The notes below the pieces were generated by a model. The model was given only the letters and a program-made list of their open reading frames with translations, had not been told where the DNA came from and searched no databases. From contig VUYV01000020.1 of NCBI GenBank assembly GCA_008711295.1, positions 869,558-933,557 of the forward strand: a stretch of 64,000 nt of DNA, in the 5' to 3' direction. Origin of the DNA: Anarhynchus alexandrinus. Lineage: Eukaryota; Chordata; Aves; Charadriiformes; Charadriidae. The translations under genes were made by a program, and so were the position numbers. Positions 45,465 through 57,984 of this stretch are shown here, one piece after another (positions within the stretch are counted from its first letter, which is position 1; each line of letters opens with the position of its first letter).

Positions 45465-47345
45465 CCTGTGCTCTGTAGAACTTCAGTGGAATATTGAATA
45501 ACCTTTGGTGCTGCTTTAAGTGATAATAACTTTATCAAATGTAACCGCATATTCTTGTCTGTCTGGATCTCTTCCCCAGGGCATCTACTGCCTTCCTATA
45601 GCTGGACTGAGTTCATCTGTCTTCATCTCCTGAATTGTTGTTGAAAACAAATACCCTTTAAGGCACAGTTGCACACAGATACAGTGATTCTTTAGGGACC
45701 CGGGTTGTGGCACAGGAGGTGAATTAGTGTGTTGGGAGTAAAACTTTCCTGCCGCTTACTTGCTGAACTGGCAGATAGTGAATACAATCTTCTCTCTCCT
45801 GAATTTTAATGTCACCATTACTATGTTAGCTGATTGTTTAGTACTCCAAATAATGTACGTGATTATTAATACACTTGGCCTTTGCTATAAAGACCATAAC
45901 CATTCTTACCTACCCTGTTCCTGCAAAAGGAGACCTTTCCCTGCAGTCTGATCAGGCTTGAGTATTCAAGTGTTTGCCCATCTATTTGATAAAATTAGAC
46001 TTCCCTATAATTCAATTTCAGTTACTTAATAATCCAAAGCGTGGGGCTTTTCAGCAATTGGGAGGTCTTGTACTGGTGACGAAAAGAGGTTGAGCAGCCC
46101 TGTGGAGGCAGGGAAGCACATCTTCCTATTTTCTTTACTAACCTTTAGTCTAATAGCCCTGACAATCAGATATACAGTTAAGATTAAAGTAAGCAGTTTT
46201 GGCTCTAACCCTCTTCAGAGGAAGCTGGGACTCCTGCCCCAATATGGTAGTTTATTCTCACTTAAAACAACAACAAAAAAGTTAGTTTCTGGCTTACTTT
46301 TACTTCTTAGAAGTCTTAGACTCCAAATATTTCTGAAATCCGAAGAAGACGTGGGGGGAGTGTGATCAAGTTCAGCCCTATCTATGTGTTAAATTCCTGT
46401 TGTAAGTCAGAACGTATTACCTGGAAGCAGAACTCGAGCCCTTTCTTCTGGCCTGCTGTCTAATGCAGAATGGGACAGGGAGGGAGAGAAACCCTTCGAG
46501 CACGGTGTGTCAGAATTGGGTATCTGCTGGAGTTATCTTCAGTCAGCTGGGTACACATCTGCAATGACCTTAATAGCTCCACATAGTTCTATCCCATTTG
46601 AACAGAAGCTCAAGCCTACTGGTAGTGAGGTTGCTTGCAGTTTCTTGCTAGCAAAAATTGCACGATGGGGTGGTAAAAATCCTTTGAAAGGAGCGTAAAG
46701 GTTGAAGTAACCCTCTACGCTTGATGCATATTTTAACTTTGACCTTTTGGAATGGAACGAGATTGTAGAACTAGGAGGAAATAAGGTTGCTATTTTTGAG
46801 CTTGGAGAACACTATAAGTGCTGTCTCTGCCTTATTATCTATTATCAACTGTTTACAATGTGTAGTAACTGCTAAAGCTGGCTCTAGGGGAAAAACTGAT
46901 AGAATGAAGAAAGCTGCCTTATGTGCAGCTGCCAACTTGAATATGTAATCACAGGTCTCTTGAAAGAAATATGACTTGAATGTAGGAGTGTTTGTGCTCA
47001 GGAGATCAAAACCTTTTACACTTCCACCAAAGCTGCTTGCAATGCATATTTAAGAATGCTAACACTCAAGTGTTTAAAGAAGCTTTTGAACAGAAGCCTT
47101 AGTTCTGAGGAACAAGGGACCAGTTCCTTTCTACTCTCTTCCCTAGATGAGTGCAATGTTACTGCATTAAACCGTTTACATTTTCTGTTATACTTGAACC
47201 ATGAATGCAGCAATGATATGGTGCCAGGAATGAAAGAAGACAAGATGCTTTTTTTTTTTTTTTCTTTCTTATGAAGAGCTTTAGAGCTTGATTAACAAGT
47301 TTAGTACTGTAATCATTATCAAAATAAAATGCTGGTTTCTCTATG
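45465..47345 (+). other. MAD2L1BP: Probable MAD2L1BP 3' untranslated region
   Basis: No exon or repeat was recognised between the MAD2L1BP stop and the AATAAA at 47323. Earlier ATTAAA variants occur (near 46183 and 47164), so shorter ends are possible. A run of 15 T lies at about 47248-47262. Confidence 0.5.
47323..47328 (+). terminator. MAD2L1BP: Candidate MAD2L1BP polyadenylation signal
   Basis: AATAAA followed by GT-rich sequence (gctggtttctctatgtg). It is the first canonical hexamer found after the stop codon. Confidence 0.6.
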
Positions 47346-47358
47346 TGATTACATTGGA

Positions 47359-47364
47359 TTTATT
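47359..47364 (-). terminator. EPHX1: Candidate epoxide hydrolase polyadenylation signal
   Basis: TTTATT on the plus strand is AATAAA on the minus strand. It lies about 77 bp beyond the stop codon at 47441-47443, which would give a 3' untranslated region of roughly 100 nt. Confidence 0.65.
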
Positions 47365-47440
47365 TAATCCCTCAAAGGAGAAGTTTTGCTGGTGGCAGAA
47401 CAGCTTGCTTCCATTCTGCGTATGTATCTAAACTGCAGGT

Positions 47441-50400
47441 TCACAGCTGTTCCACCTTTCTGACAAACTGCATGATGTCTTGTGCCAAAAGCTTTGGTTC
47501 CTCAAAGGCGGCAAAATGCCCTCCACGTGGCATGTAAGAGTAAGTGATGATGTTCTTGAAGGTCTGTTTTGCCCAGGCACGTGGTGTATGTACTATCTCC
47601 TGAGGAAAAGCTGCAATCCCTGTGGGAACATATACTCCAACCCTAGAAGACATTAATTAACTGCATTTTTGAAAGAAGTCCTTGCAAAAGTGTGTAAAAA
47701 AACTTCTGACTCTGGTAACTGCCACAGTCAGCTGGAGAACTTTCACCACAGCAACTCATTTTGTGGTCTGTACTTTGCCGAAGAGCTTCACTTGTATTTG
47801 AATCTTCTTGAGTTTAAGAATGTTATACCCAAAGGTGTATCAAGTAGAGCCTACTTTGCACACGGTTCAATCTTAAAATGTTTCAGATTTCTAAGCTTAC
47901 CTTATTTTGTAATCTTGTGATACGTGGCAAGATGCCACAATTCTTGTGAAATTCAGAAATGAGCTAGCTCATGTGTACTTTAGAATTTATGGTACCAGAG
48001 TAACAAATTACTCTCTCGAGAGGAAAGGTAAACTGGTTTAGTCTACAAAGAGAAAGACTCTCCTATTTGTTTGTATGATCAATCACTTGGAGAATTCCGC
48101 TCAGCAGCATTTTCCTGGTCGGTCTCTTATAGTCATCTTAAAGCCAGCAGCTGTTAGAAGGTGCTTGGTTTAAAGTACTACCCTCCAAATTGCTTCCCCA
48201 AGCTTCTGCTTAACAGTTGTAGTTCTTAGTTTATCCACCAGCAAGCCGTATCCTTCCTAATTCAGTTTAAACTTCTCTTAGAAGTGCTCATGATTTTCTG
48301 TTTTGTTTTCACTGAACTGAGCCACAGATTACATTTGTTTGGTGAATAAGTATATAGACCTGTGTTTTGAACACGAACAAGACTGAATATACTTTGATAA
48401 GTTGTCTGCATTGTCTTGGCCATGAGCCACCTTATGCGAATTATAGGTTCAAAAGAAAACTGACCCTTAACTATATTTATCAAAATAAGAACTTGGATTT
48501 TTTTTTTTTAACTAGTTAAATTTGCCATGGTAAGTGATCTAAATGTTTATACAGGCAAATGTGGTTCAATCTCATTTGCAAATCTGTCTTGCACGTCCCA
48601 CTTCATTACCTGGCATCAGCAGTTAGACGAGGGTCCTTGGAGAGGTTCTCCTTGTAGAATCGCATTGAGGACACAATGGAGGATGTCACCCAATAAATCA
48701 TCACGTTGGTCAAAAGCTCATCAAGAGAGTATTTGCTGTTGAGAGAGAAAGATGAAATTTCATTGGAAGCTGTTTCTCGATAAGCTATATTTGCCTCATA
48801 CCCTGAAGAACAGTTGTTCTTGGTCTCCCCTTGTTTTCAAGCAGCAAATTAATTGGCACCCATGTGACCACAGCAAAACGGTCTGGTGCTGAAGCACTAG
48901 TTTGCAGGCAGTCTGCTGTAAGTTTAAACTACTAGTCATGTGTAATCTTTCATACTTAAAATTCAGCTTTGACTGGCCAGTCTTTTACCTATTTCCTCTT
49001 TAGTTATCATTACTCATTCTTTCAACGAGTCTTCTCATGGAACAGCATCTGCTTTCTTACCTTTCCAAGCCTCCATCATCTTTATGCAGAAATGATTTAT
49101 CTGTCCAGGTAGAGAATTTCTCCAGAATATATGCAGCAAGCCCCACAGGGGAGTCATTCAGTCCACAACCTAATTCAGGAGAAGACCGGGAGAGCTATTG
49201 CAGTTGCCTGACATTGCAATACTTCAGTGGAACTTAAATTGGACTTTCTTGAATTCTTCAGAGTTTTCTATGAGAATTCAGTAGAGAGTCTGTATTTTAC
49301 TAGCTCTGGTGGTGCTTTATTCTTGACAAATTCACCCCAACAGAATTTCAGCTCTAACTAACAGCAGTACAGACTTGGGTAATTCTTATACAAAAGATGC
49401 AAGGAGCTAAGAAAGTCCTGTTGGTGTCTTGGTAATGTGTAGCAGAAGAAGCAAATTCAGATGTAAAGGGATTACACTCTGAAAAGACATTTCAGATAAA
49501 TTATTTGGGAGCACTGTCCTGCTTAGGATGGATAACCAGGACCCTGAGTGCTGTTCATCACTTTTTACCTAATTTAAAGAGTGGAGTGTTGTGTATCTGT
49601 TATCTGGTCCTGCCTTTGGGGAACACTAACAAACATAAACACAGCAGGTACAGAGCATATTATACCTGTATCCTTACCTGTAAAACAGGGATAGGGATTA
49701 CTTCAGCAATGATAGAGTCTTGCCTTGGGAAAATTCCTGTACCATACCCTAGGCTGTAGTTTTACAGTATACTCAGTATTGCCTACTCTCAAGTGTATTT
49801 TAATGTGACTTTAGCACTGAGTGACTCTGTAGAAGATGATGCACAACGTGGTCTCAATTTAATAGTGGACATAGCTAACGCAAAGTAAGTTTGTGCACTG
49901 GCACAACAGTTTCACTGCACTGGCAGTGCACATAAGAGTAATTTACTACAGATGGAAGTCATGTAAATGCTTTGACCAGCAATAGTAGGGCAGGCTAAAA
50001 TGTGCCAGCTAGCACATGACCTGTCTGGAGATGAGCATTTTGTGGGCTGAAAGCTGCCTCTGAACCACTGTATTCAACTTCTATGAATTAGATGCTCAGA
50101 AATATCAGTCTTGTTTGCAGCTGATTGGCCATTTAACCTGTACCACATCTTAGGTACCACAACTTGTGGTGAGTGAAAATACTTTAGCTTTACTTTAAAC
50201 CTGCCTAATGAGAACTAAACTGATATGTAGGTATTTCTTGAGACTGAGTAGGGAATACATTTTTTTCCCCTATTCATTTTCTACATTTCACAGTTTTAGT
50301 GTGCTGCAAAATCCCTGTTTTTTTTCCAGGTTGAAGAGTTCTAGACTAGTACAACAGTGCTTGTACAGAAGCTGCTCAGTCACTTCAGTCTTCCTTTTCT

Positions 50401-53400
50401 CCCCTTCATGTATTCTTCTGATTCTAAAATATATTTATGAAACAGGGTGAACAGGGGCGCAACACATTCTGAATATCAGGTATTTAGTGTTTTGTCTTAG
50501 TCTCATTTTGCTTTCTTTAAGAGTTTGTAAGATTCTATTAAACTCTGAGCTGGCTGATGTTTCAAAGCACTATCCATGACTCATAGATTCTATCATACGG
50601 CAGCAGCCAAACTAGAGCCCATTGTGATTTTCTTCCTGAACTTAAATTGCTTTGGACTCTGTTGACATCAGTTTCTATTGGCCAGTTACTTAAATGTTTT
50701 TGTAAATCCCTGCAGTTATCTTTAGATTAAACGAAACGCTGGATCGCTGTCAAATTTTCACTTAACCATTAACTTTTTTCTGCAGAGAAATTAGGATCAT
50801 GTTGAAATGTACAGGTGCCAGCACAGATTTTTGTGATACTCTCCCTCTCCTGGAACTTGCTCACTTATTCCTATGCTTGGATTCTCATGTTAACTAGTTA
50901 TTAATCCATGAATGTAATCCTTTTCTTCAGGCAGTTTAATTTCTTTAAGAACATTGGGGGAGGAACTTCAACAAAACTTTTTTGGAAATGAAATATGTTC
51001 CATTACTGGATTCACATCTCTCTGATGTTTCCTGAGCTCTGATTTTTGAAGCATGATTTCGCTGTGATATTATCATCTGTAAGTCAATTCTCCTCTTTAA
51101 AATAGTTCTGCTTGTTTTCTGATCAGACACTAGACATACAGGTCTTGTTTTTTCTGGGACTACCTTCACTATTTGGCTCTTAAAAAACAAACAAACCAAC
51201 CAACCCCACCCAACCCACCAAACCTGGTATCTTGTTTGTCTCCTTTTATTTCTTGGTATTGTGATCAGTTCAAGCAACAGACTAGGCATTAGTTAATTAT
51301 TATAATTATAATAATTATAATTATAATTAGTTAATTAGCTTGAGTTTCTTCTTTTTCAGGGAATTGCCAGGATAGGGTGCTATTCATTCTATGGACTTCA
51401 CATCCGACACCAGTCTGAGACAGCTCTGCTGTCTTTCCTGATTAGGGATTATTTCAGTAGAGGAATACTTATAATATCCTTACTAGTGGGGACTGATGCA
51501 AATAATTAATTTAGCTTTTCTGAGATGGCCATATCTTTCTTCAGACTTCTTATCTACTGGCCTCACTAACTATGTCAGGCTTCTGGCTTTTCAGGTGTTA
51601 GGGTGGTGTCTACCTTTCTGCAAGTTTCACATTGCATTTGCTTATGATATTTTTCTTGTTTTCACCCACATTTATTTCTAGAATCTTCAATTTTGGGACC
51701 CTGTGCTTCACTTTAAGAGGCTTTTTGCAAAGGGGTTCTTTCCCCAAGAGAAGTGGCATGCCATTTAAAAGACTTTAAAAAGTGGTGTTTGTAGTCTTCA
51801 TCTTTTTTTAAGCTGTTTCTTTGAACTTACTTTTACACAGTTCTTGTCCCCATGTCTTGCATTCTGTCACCAGAACTCATTGCTTCTCAAACACAGTTGG
51901 CCATGGTTGAACCACAGTTCAACCGTAAGTTTTTACATACCATAAGCAGTTAGTATACAACGTTCATAGTGACACAGAGAAGGTTCATTACCTGCAGTGT
52001 CTGGTTTGGTGGCTTGGATGTGTAAGTAACCAGACTCTCGCAGAAGTTCATATATATTCTTCTGGATGAAAGGGTACGTACGTCGAACATCTTCCCTAGT
52101 GAGGCCTACGAGCCATGGTACATAAGCCCCAAGCATCACAGAAATCATCCTTCTCAAACCTTGTCTGTTGATGAAGACGACATTCAGATGAAGCCCCTTC
52201 ACGGATCTAAAATTAAGTTAATGAATAGATGGTTAAATCAAGCACTCTTCTGTCTCCAGATTTTCTAGAAAATAAGTCTGACTGGAGCTGGGATAGAAGT
52301 ATTTCACTGAGCAAAACACATGAACCCTTCAGGTTCATCATGGTTAAAAAAAAAAAAAGGGAGTTAGAAACAGTACAGCTGGTGCCATCTCTGTCCAGCT
52401 GTGCCACTGGTATGATGTTAGCTTTAGGCACTCAGTTTCTGGATGTGGCATATCTGTGCTGGTAGCTCTGGCTGTTGCACTTGTGTCATTCTGCGCAATA
52501 GGTAACAAGCTGTTTTGGGTATTTTCTGAAAAGCTTGAGTAGATCACATGTGGCCACACTGCTCTGGGTGCTGTGAAACACAACTGCAATTGGGAACAGT
52601 GAGCTGCTCAGCCTGCAATCTGACTGCTTTAAGAGCTTTCCCCCTTTATCTCTTCTCTGACCTAAGCATGGCTGTGATGCCCACTTTTCATTAAACACTA
52701 AACAATGAGCTGTGATGCCGTCTTCTAAGGAAGGTATTGCGTTTCTTTTCCAGTCAGTCTTGACTCTGCATTTTAGATTGGAAACTCCTGTACTTCATGG
52801 TACTGCTCAGCTGCTGAAAGGTTGAGCTCCTTCCTTCCTTCTCTCCCTGCTTTTTTCAAGTTTCTCTCCTTCCTGATTTAGAATCACGATCTGTCGTGAA
52901 TCAAAATGTAGCAGCGAGTACTTCCACAGCCAGTGAATGAGAAGCCAAACAGCACTGAAATTTAGGGAGCATGAGAACTGGGCCAATATCGGTGCAAAGC
53001 ATATGAATACAACTGAATGCACAGGGGTGGGGATGTCCCTGGAGGAAACAAAGCAGAAGGGGATGAGAGGCAGGGCAAACAGAAGGCAGGACCAGGACTG
53101 TGGAATCAGAAGATAGGGTAAGAATAGGAGGCAGCTTTTCTGCACTGATTCCCTTTGCTACTCACTGTGGCAGCATCTGGGCCATGTTTGTGGTAATACG
53201 AGATCCCCAGTCTCCTCCCTGTACGTAGTATTGCTTGAAGCCCAATCTGTTCATCAGCTTATGAAATATCCGAGCAGTTGCTATGGTGTCAAAGCCTGTA
53301 GATAAAGAGAAACCCTGTACAGAAGACCTGTTTTTCCTAGCATTCATACACTGGCCCAAAGACTGTGGCCTGACAGAGGCACATGAGTGTGCTGCTGTGT

Positions 53401-56400
53401 GAAGGCGCAGTGTGCTGTGCTGCTGTGCCTCACTTCTTGGTGCTAAAGCAAACACAAGATGACAGAAATTCAGTGGAAAGTGGAGAAAGTGGAAAGCAGA
53501 CCTGGCTCCCAGCTACCATTGCCTTCCAAATCTCCACAGTTAGCCCCAGAACCTCAGCCACGTGAGTGTAAGTGCAGAGCCAAGCATCTGCATTCACAAA
53601 CTGCAGTGCCCAGGGAGCCCGGGGATGGCTGAGGTGTTACTCCAAAAACCTTGTGATTCCTGCAGAGTCTTTTCATTGCTTACCTTTCTGGTGTGGTGCC
53701 TCCGAGAAGCCATAGCCTGGGATGGATGGGCAGATGACCTCAAACACCACGTCACCCTCGTTCAGGCCGTGCCTGGCTGGCTCCGTGAGCAGAGGGATGA
53801 TCTTGTAGAACTCGTAGAAGGAGCCGGGCCAGCCATGGACCATCAGCAGAGGTTGAACAGCTCGACCGTGAGGGACATAGGATGGCTTCACATGGATAAA
53901 ATGAATATCAATCCCTGCCACACATCCAAGACAGATAAATTAAAGCTCTGGTTCCATCACAGTCTCTGCTCTCTACTCTGAAGAAGAAGGGTGGCAAAAT
54001 TGTAATTAGCATTCGTAGCAGAACTTACACAATCAGCCCATGTCATGAAGATGCCTAGCTGAAAGGGGATACCTGGTATTGTACCTCTGTCTCATCTTTT
54101 TCATACAGACAGAGGTATTGATCCCAGCCCCAGCTATTGGGGTCACAGGAGATTGAGCATCCATCTCCTGAGAAACTGGTCTCACAGTATGTAAGTAGGA
54201 CTGTACTTAAATGAATAGCATAATGTAGTTAAGACACATGCAAAACCATGATAAAATTACAAAGTATGTGGGTGATAAAAAGAGAAACATGGAAAAGTTA
54301 AGTGCAAGATAGAAGTTTAACCTGCAGATCACTTACCCAAAGTCTGGCTAACTTCACCTGGCTAAACTGAGTGGTGGTGGTGGTGGGAATTCTAGCTTCA
54401 GAGTCTGGGTAAATTTTGCAATTTTCAAAGGTGGCTTCAAGGCAATAGCAGAAGAAAACCTCATTGTTAGTTAGCACTGGTTCATAGCCAGATGAAGCCC
54501 ATCTTGAAACAGACCTAATCTTATTGCCACTCTGTAATGGTCTTAATCTATAGAAGGCTATAAATAATATAGCTGCCACTAGTGATGTTTCACTCATATC
54601 ACTAAGCTGTCATGCATACTGTTGTGTTAAATATTGTAACCTCTTAAATCTTCCCCTTCTCTCTGTACGTTCCAGAGAGACCTGCTCAAGCCACAGAGAC
54701 CCCCTTACCTTCAATAGTGGTTTGGAAATGGGGATATTTGTTCAGGACTTCCACTTGCTTACGCCAGTCAAACTGGTTCCTCCAGTAGGCCACCACCTTC
54801 CGCAAGTAGTTGGAGTTGAAGCCATAGTGGAAGGCAGCCCCTTCCAGCGGCGGTGCGTAGCGGGCCTGCTCCAAACGGCGGTGCAGGTCCTGCAGAGGGG
54901 AACCCTTCTTGTGAGGCTGGCCAGCTGCCCGTGCATGCCCTACACAAGGGCGGGCATGGATGGGCTCTCCTGGCTCTGCCGGCTTTTGTACCACTATCTG
55001 GGACACCACGAGCCTGCCTGAAGCAGTGGCATACTCTGCATGACCCCCCGAATCCTTTATATGGGGAATATATTTTTCCACTAGGGCACCCAGGAGTACC
55101 AGGTCCTACTCTTGCCTTGCTGCTAACTTGCTTTAGGGGTTTTGGCACTAGGAGCTTGCTGGGACCGCCAGCTGGGAGAAGAATAAGAAGCTCAGCCTGA
55201 GCTGCTGACTGCTAACTGGCCAGATAATTAGGGACAGGCACATAGGGACAGAGGTGCTGTGTCTCAGTCAAGACCCTGTCCCTCTTCACCCTTCCAGCCC
55301 TTCCCCCTTGTGGAAGCTCCTCACTCCTGCCCCACTGGTGTCACTGCTGTCCCGATGCCCTCCCACCCCGCTCCACCATCCACAGACCCACAGCATCATG
55401 TAATGGTGCTAGGTAGCTGCACTGGTGTATATAAGTGGCCTGCTGCCAGCCCCAAGACATCACTTCAAAGGAGTAAGGTGGGTGATGGACTGGCTCCACC
55501 TTGCAGCTTTCCGCCCCTCCCTACATCCAAGCCAGCGGTACCTCGATTTCTTTGTCAGATGTTTCAATCTTGAAGGGACGGATACTTTCATCTTCTTTCC
55601 CTTTTAGGGGTCTTTCACCTGAGCCCCACCATCCATCACCCATTTCAAGAGTCTTGATCTTGTGCCTAGACCTCAGCCAGAAAACCAGCATCCCTCCAAC
55701 CCCCAGGGCGGCTGCAGGGACCAGGACTGCATTCTTCTGAGAATATTCAAAAGACCTGGGGAGGCATAGAATTGCTTGTGTTCAACAACAGAAGTGGCAA
55801 GGATAAAGGGACTATGCAGAGGCTTGTATTCACGTTGGTTGGGCCTGAACAGTAACAAATGCCTAACAATCCCATGGAGTCAGCAGGGGCTGGGGTTTTT
55901 TGTTATTTTTGAAGATCACAGTCAAGATTTGGGGCAGGGTTACATCTGCCAGTGCTTCTTAGGGACCTCAAGTACTTGCTGATCAGGACTTGCTGATCAC
56001 AAGGCTTCCTTGTCCCTCTCCTTGTGAACCAGGGTGCCCTGGGGGACAAGGGTGAATAGGATACGGGCCAGTCTATTTTAAGGCAGGTGCTGGAGTGAAT
56101 GGGATAGTAGCAGCTGGACTCCTACAGGAATAAAAACTGTACAGACAGAATCGGCTGAGGAGCAGGAGCAGAGACAAGGGTCTTCAGCTGCTGAAGAGAG
56201 CTGGATGTGCTGGATGTGCCCCTCTTGGCAGTGCTTTATACATAGCTCCCCTACAGATTCAGTCATCTTTTAGGGCAACACAAGTCCTCCACCGTAGCTT
56301 TCTATGGGTAAGCGTTTCAGCTTTCTCTCTGGTACCCCTGTTTCTGTTCTAGAGAGCAAGGTTGTTGTCATACAGGGTAGGGAAAAGACTATACTGTGGC

Positions 56401-57535
56401 CCAACTAGTATGCTAATAAAAAGTGGATGCCTCAACACAGAGCAGCTATTTCACTTACCTGATCCGGGACAAGATGGTCTCCCTACAAAAGGGGAACAAA
56501 AAAGAAAAAGATTCTTATAGTCTTACAGTGTTATCTGAAAGGTACCAATCGTTGGGGAATGGTGCAAAGAATGTCACCTACCAGCACCATTTACTGCCCA
56601 GCCAAGGGATTACAAGCTGTTTAGCCACCTGACAACATCTGCCATTATTTTTCCTACTTTTTGGATGGCACAGAAAGACGGTGCACTGCCTCTGCACAAA
56701 GAGACAGTGTTTCTGGGCTGTGTTTTAGCTAGATAGTTTGTTGCCATAATATTCCCTCCTTCAGCACAATTTAGATAAAAGGCACTAAACAACTGGATAG
56801 GTGTCCTTGCGGTGTTTCATCCTACGAGCGGCTGTGTTACTTCAGCCAAGAAAATAGTTTATTTTGACTGCTGTGTAGCGATAGGTGCGCAGCCTTGGCA
56901 GGGAACTTTCAAGCTCAAGGGTTATTCTGCTGCCAGCCACGTGCTGCAGGGCAGAAGGAGAGGCTTGTGGGACCTTTCCCTGTTCAGAGTTCAATGAGCT
57001 GCTATACCTTTCCTACTTCTAACTACTGACTGGATACCAAGCTTTTAGGACTCATTTGCCTGCAAGAAAAAGAAAACATCCTCCTTGGCTCTCTTTCAGC
57101 CCAGTAGATTCTCTTGCAAGAAAAGCACAGTCTAAAATCTAGCAAAATTAGAAGCAACAAGAGAAAGTCTTTTCACTCTTCCTTGTGGAAGGCAGCTATA
57201 TTAGGGAGCCACCTTGAGGAAAAAAGAAAACAAAAGAAGGACATGAAACTCCATAAAAAAACAAGTTCGTTGCATGTTTCTTTTTACCTACTATTGTTTC
57301 CCACTGCTGCCTGTGATGCGGAACCTGGTGCCTGTACTGGAGACCCCAGCAGTCGCCAAGGCAATTTGGTAATGATCTCTGAGACAGACTATGTGTGATT
57401 TTTAAGGAGGTATCTCCTTAAACCGCTCCCAGACAAGGAAGAACAGGGCTCCTAAGAGCAAACAGTGTCAGCCTCCACCTCCCTTGAGACTGAGCAGCTT
57501 ATGCAACAGGAAATAATATACCCCTGCACTTACAT
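47441..57535 (-). CDS. EPHX1: Microsomal epoxide hydrolase (EPHX1 type)
   Basis: This membrane-anchored alpha/beta hydrolase of the endoplasmic reticulum opens reactive epoxides to diols. Exons: 57534-57535 (first two bases of ATG), 56459-56482, 55542-55755, 54709-54889, 53684-53914, 53166-53295, 51992-52206, 49061-49169, 48610-48735 and 47441-47642. They give 1434 nt including stop (477 aa; mammalian EPHX1 has 455). All junctions are GT-AG and phases agree. Residues about 18-36 form a hydrophobic membrane anchor, followed by DGWWG and the epoxide hydrolase N-terminal domain. Catalytic residues are nucleophile D246 in GGDWGS, E426 in AAFPQE and H453 in RGGHFAAFEEP; the oxyanion HGWPG is at 167-171. 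The extra length is all N-terminal. Whether this is the single orthologue or an avian EPHX1-like paralogue cannot be decided here. It converges on MAD2L1BP. Confidence 0.93.
51182..51224. repeat. Simple repeat, AAAC/CCAA-rich
   Basis: A run of short units (aaacaaac, ccaaccaacc, cccaaccca) forms a degenerate purine/pyrimidine-biased microsatellite in the epoxide hydrolase intron. Confidence 0.75.
51290..51338. repeat. AT-only palindromic low-complexity stretch
   Basis: About 49 bp made almost only of TTAATTA and TATAATTA units. It begins and ends with TAGTTAATTA-like sequence and can pair with itself. It looks like an AT microsatellite. Confidence 0.8.
56459..56482 (-). CDS. EPHX1: 24-nt microexon of the epoxide hydrolase gene
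   Basis: The acceptor TTTTGTAG and donor GTAAGTGA flank a 24 nt exon. It supplies the G of the start codon, then codons for ETILSRI, and two bases (AG) of the next arginine codon. The exon lies 703 bp upstream of the next exon (55755) and 1.05 kb downstream of the leader exon. Support comes from the strong splice sites and exact phase agreement on both sides. Confidence 0.75.
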
Positions 57536-57640
57536 CCCGGAGTTTAGTGAGTCAGAGGCATGAAACCAGTTATCATGGCAATAGCACAAACTCGGCACTG
57601 CTAACAAAGCAAGTGTGTCCCAGAAGCAGCTCTCTGAGTG
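57534..57640 (-). other. EPHX1: Epoxide hydrolase leader exon (5' UTR, upstream limit unknown)
   Basis: The sequence CTCCGGGAT followed by GTAAGTG on the minus strand is a good donor. Its last two bases, AT, join the G of the next exon to make the start codon. The transcription start is not visible; 57640 is only a nominal limit. In-frame stops upstream in the leader agree with it being non-coding. Confidence 0.55.
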
Positions 57641-57984
57641 ACACAAAACAAATCTCAGTCTCGTAAAACTTCCTACGCACTTATGCTCAGGAGAACTCAG
57701 CTGCATGCTCCCACCCCCTAATGGCCTGGTCACCCCACAGGGGCTTTCTCCCGCTCCAACCCTGGGGAGCCCTCCTCGGGAGCCCCTCGGAGTCCCTCCT
57801 CCCTGCACCGAGATCTCACCAGGCATTTGGAAAGAACTCCTGCCACATGTCTGCTCCTCCTCACTTGGCCGCTGGCTCCGAGCAAAGCAGCCCAGGTGTC
57901 TCCTCTGCTGGTTTCTCTTCGGCAGTGACGCTCTCTCGGTGACAATGCAATCCACATCATCTATTAGTGCCACCTATTGCGTAA

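Larger units (their letters stand above)
49170..51991 (-). other. EPHX1: Epoxide hydrolase intron with low-complexity DNA
   Basis: At 2.8 kb this is the longest intron of the gene. It holds a CA-rich simple stretch (about 51182-51224) and an AT-only palindromic stretch (about 51290-51338). No exon or known transposon was recognised. Confidence 0.6.

Noticed and set aside
57530..57973. A 147-codon minus-strand open frame upstream of the epoxide hydrolase
   Set aside because: It has no recognisable domain and ends at the leader exon donor; it is better explained as leader and promoter sequence.
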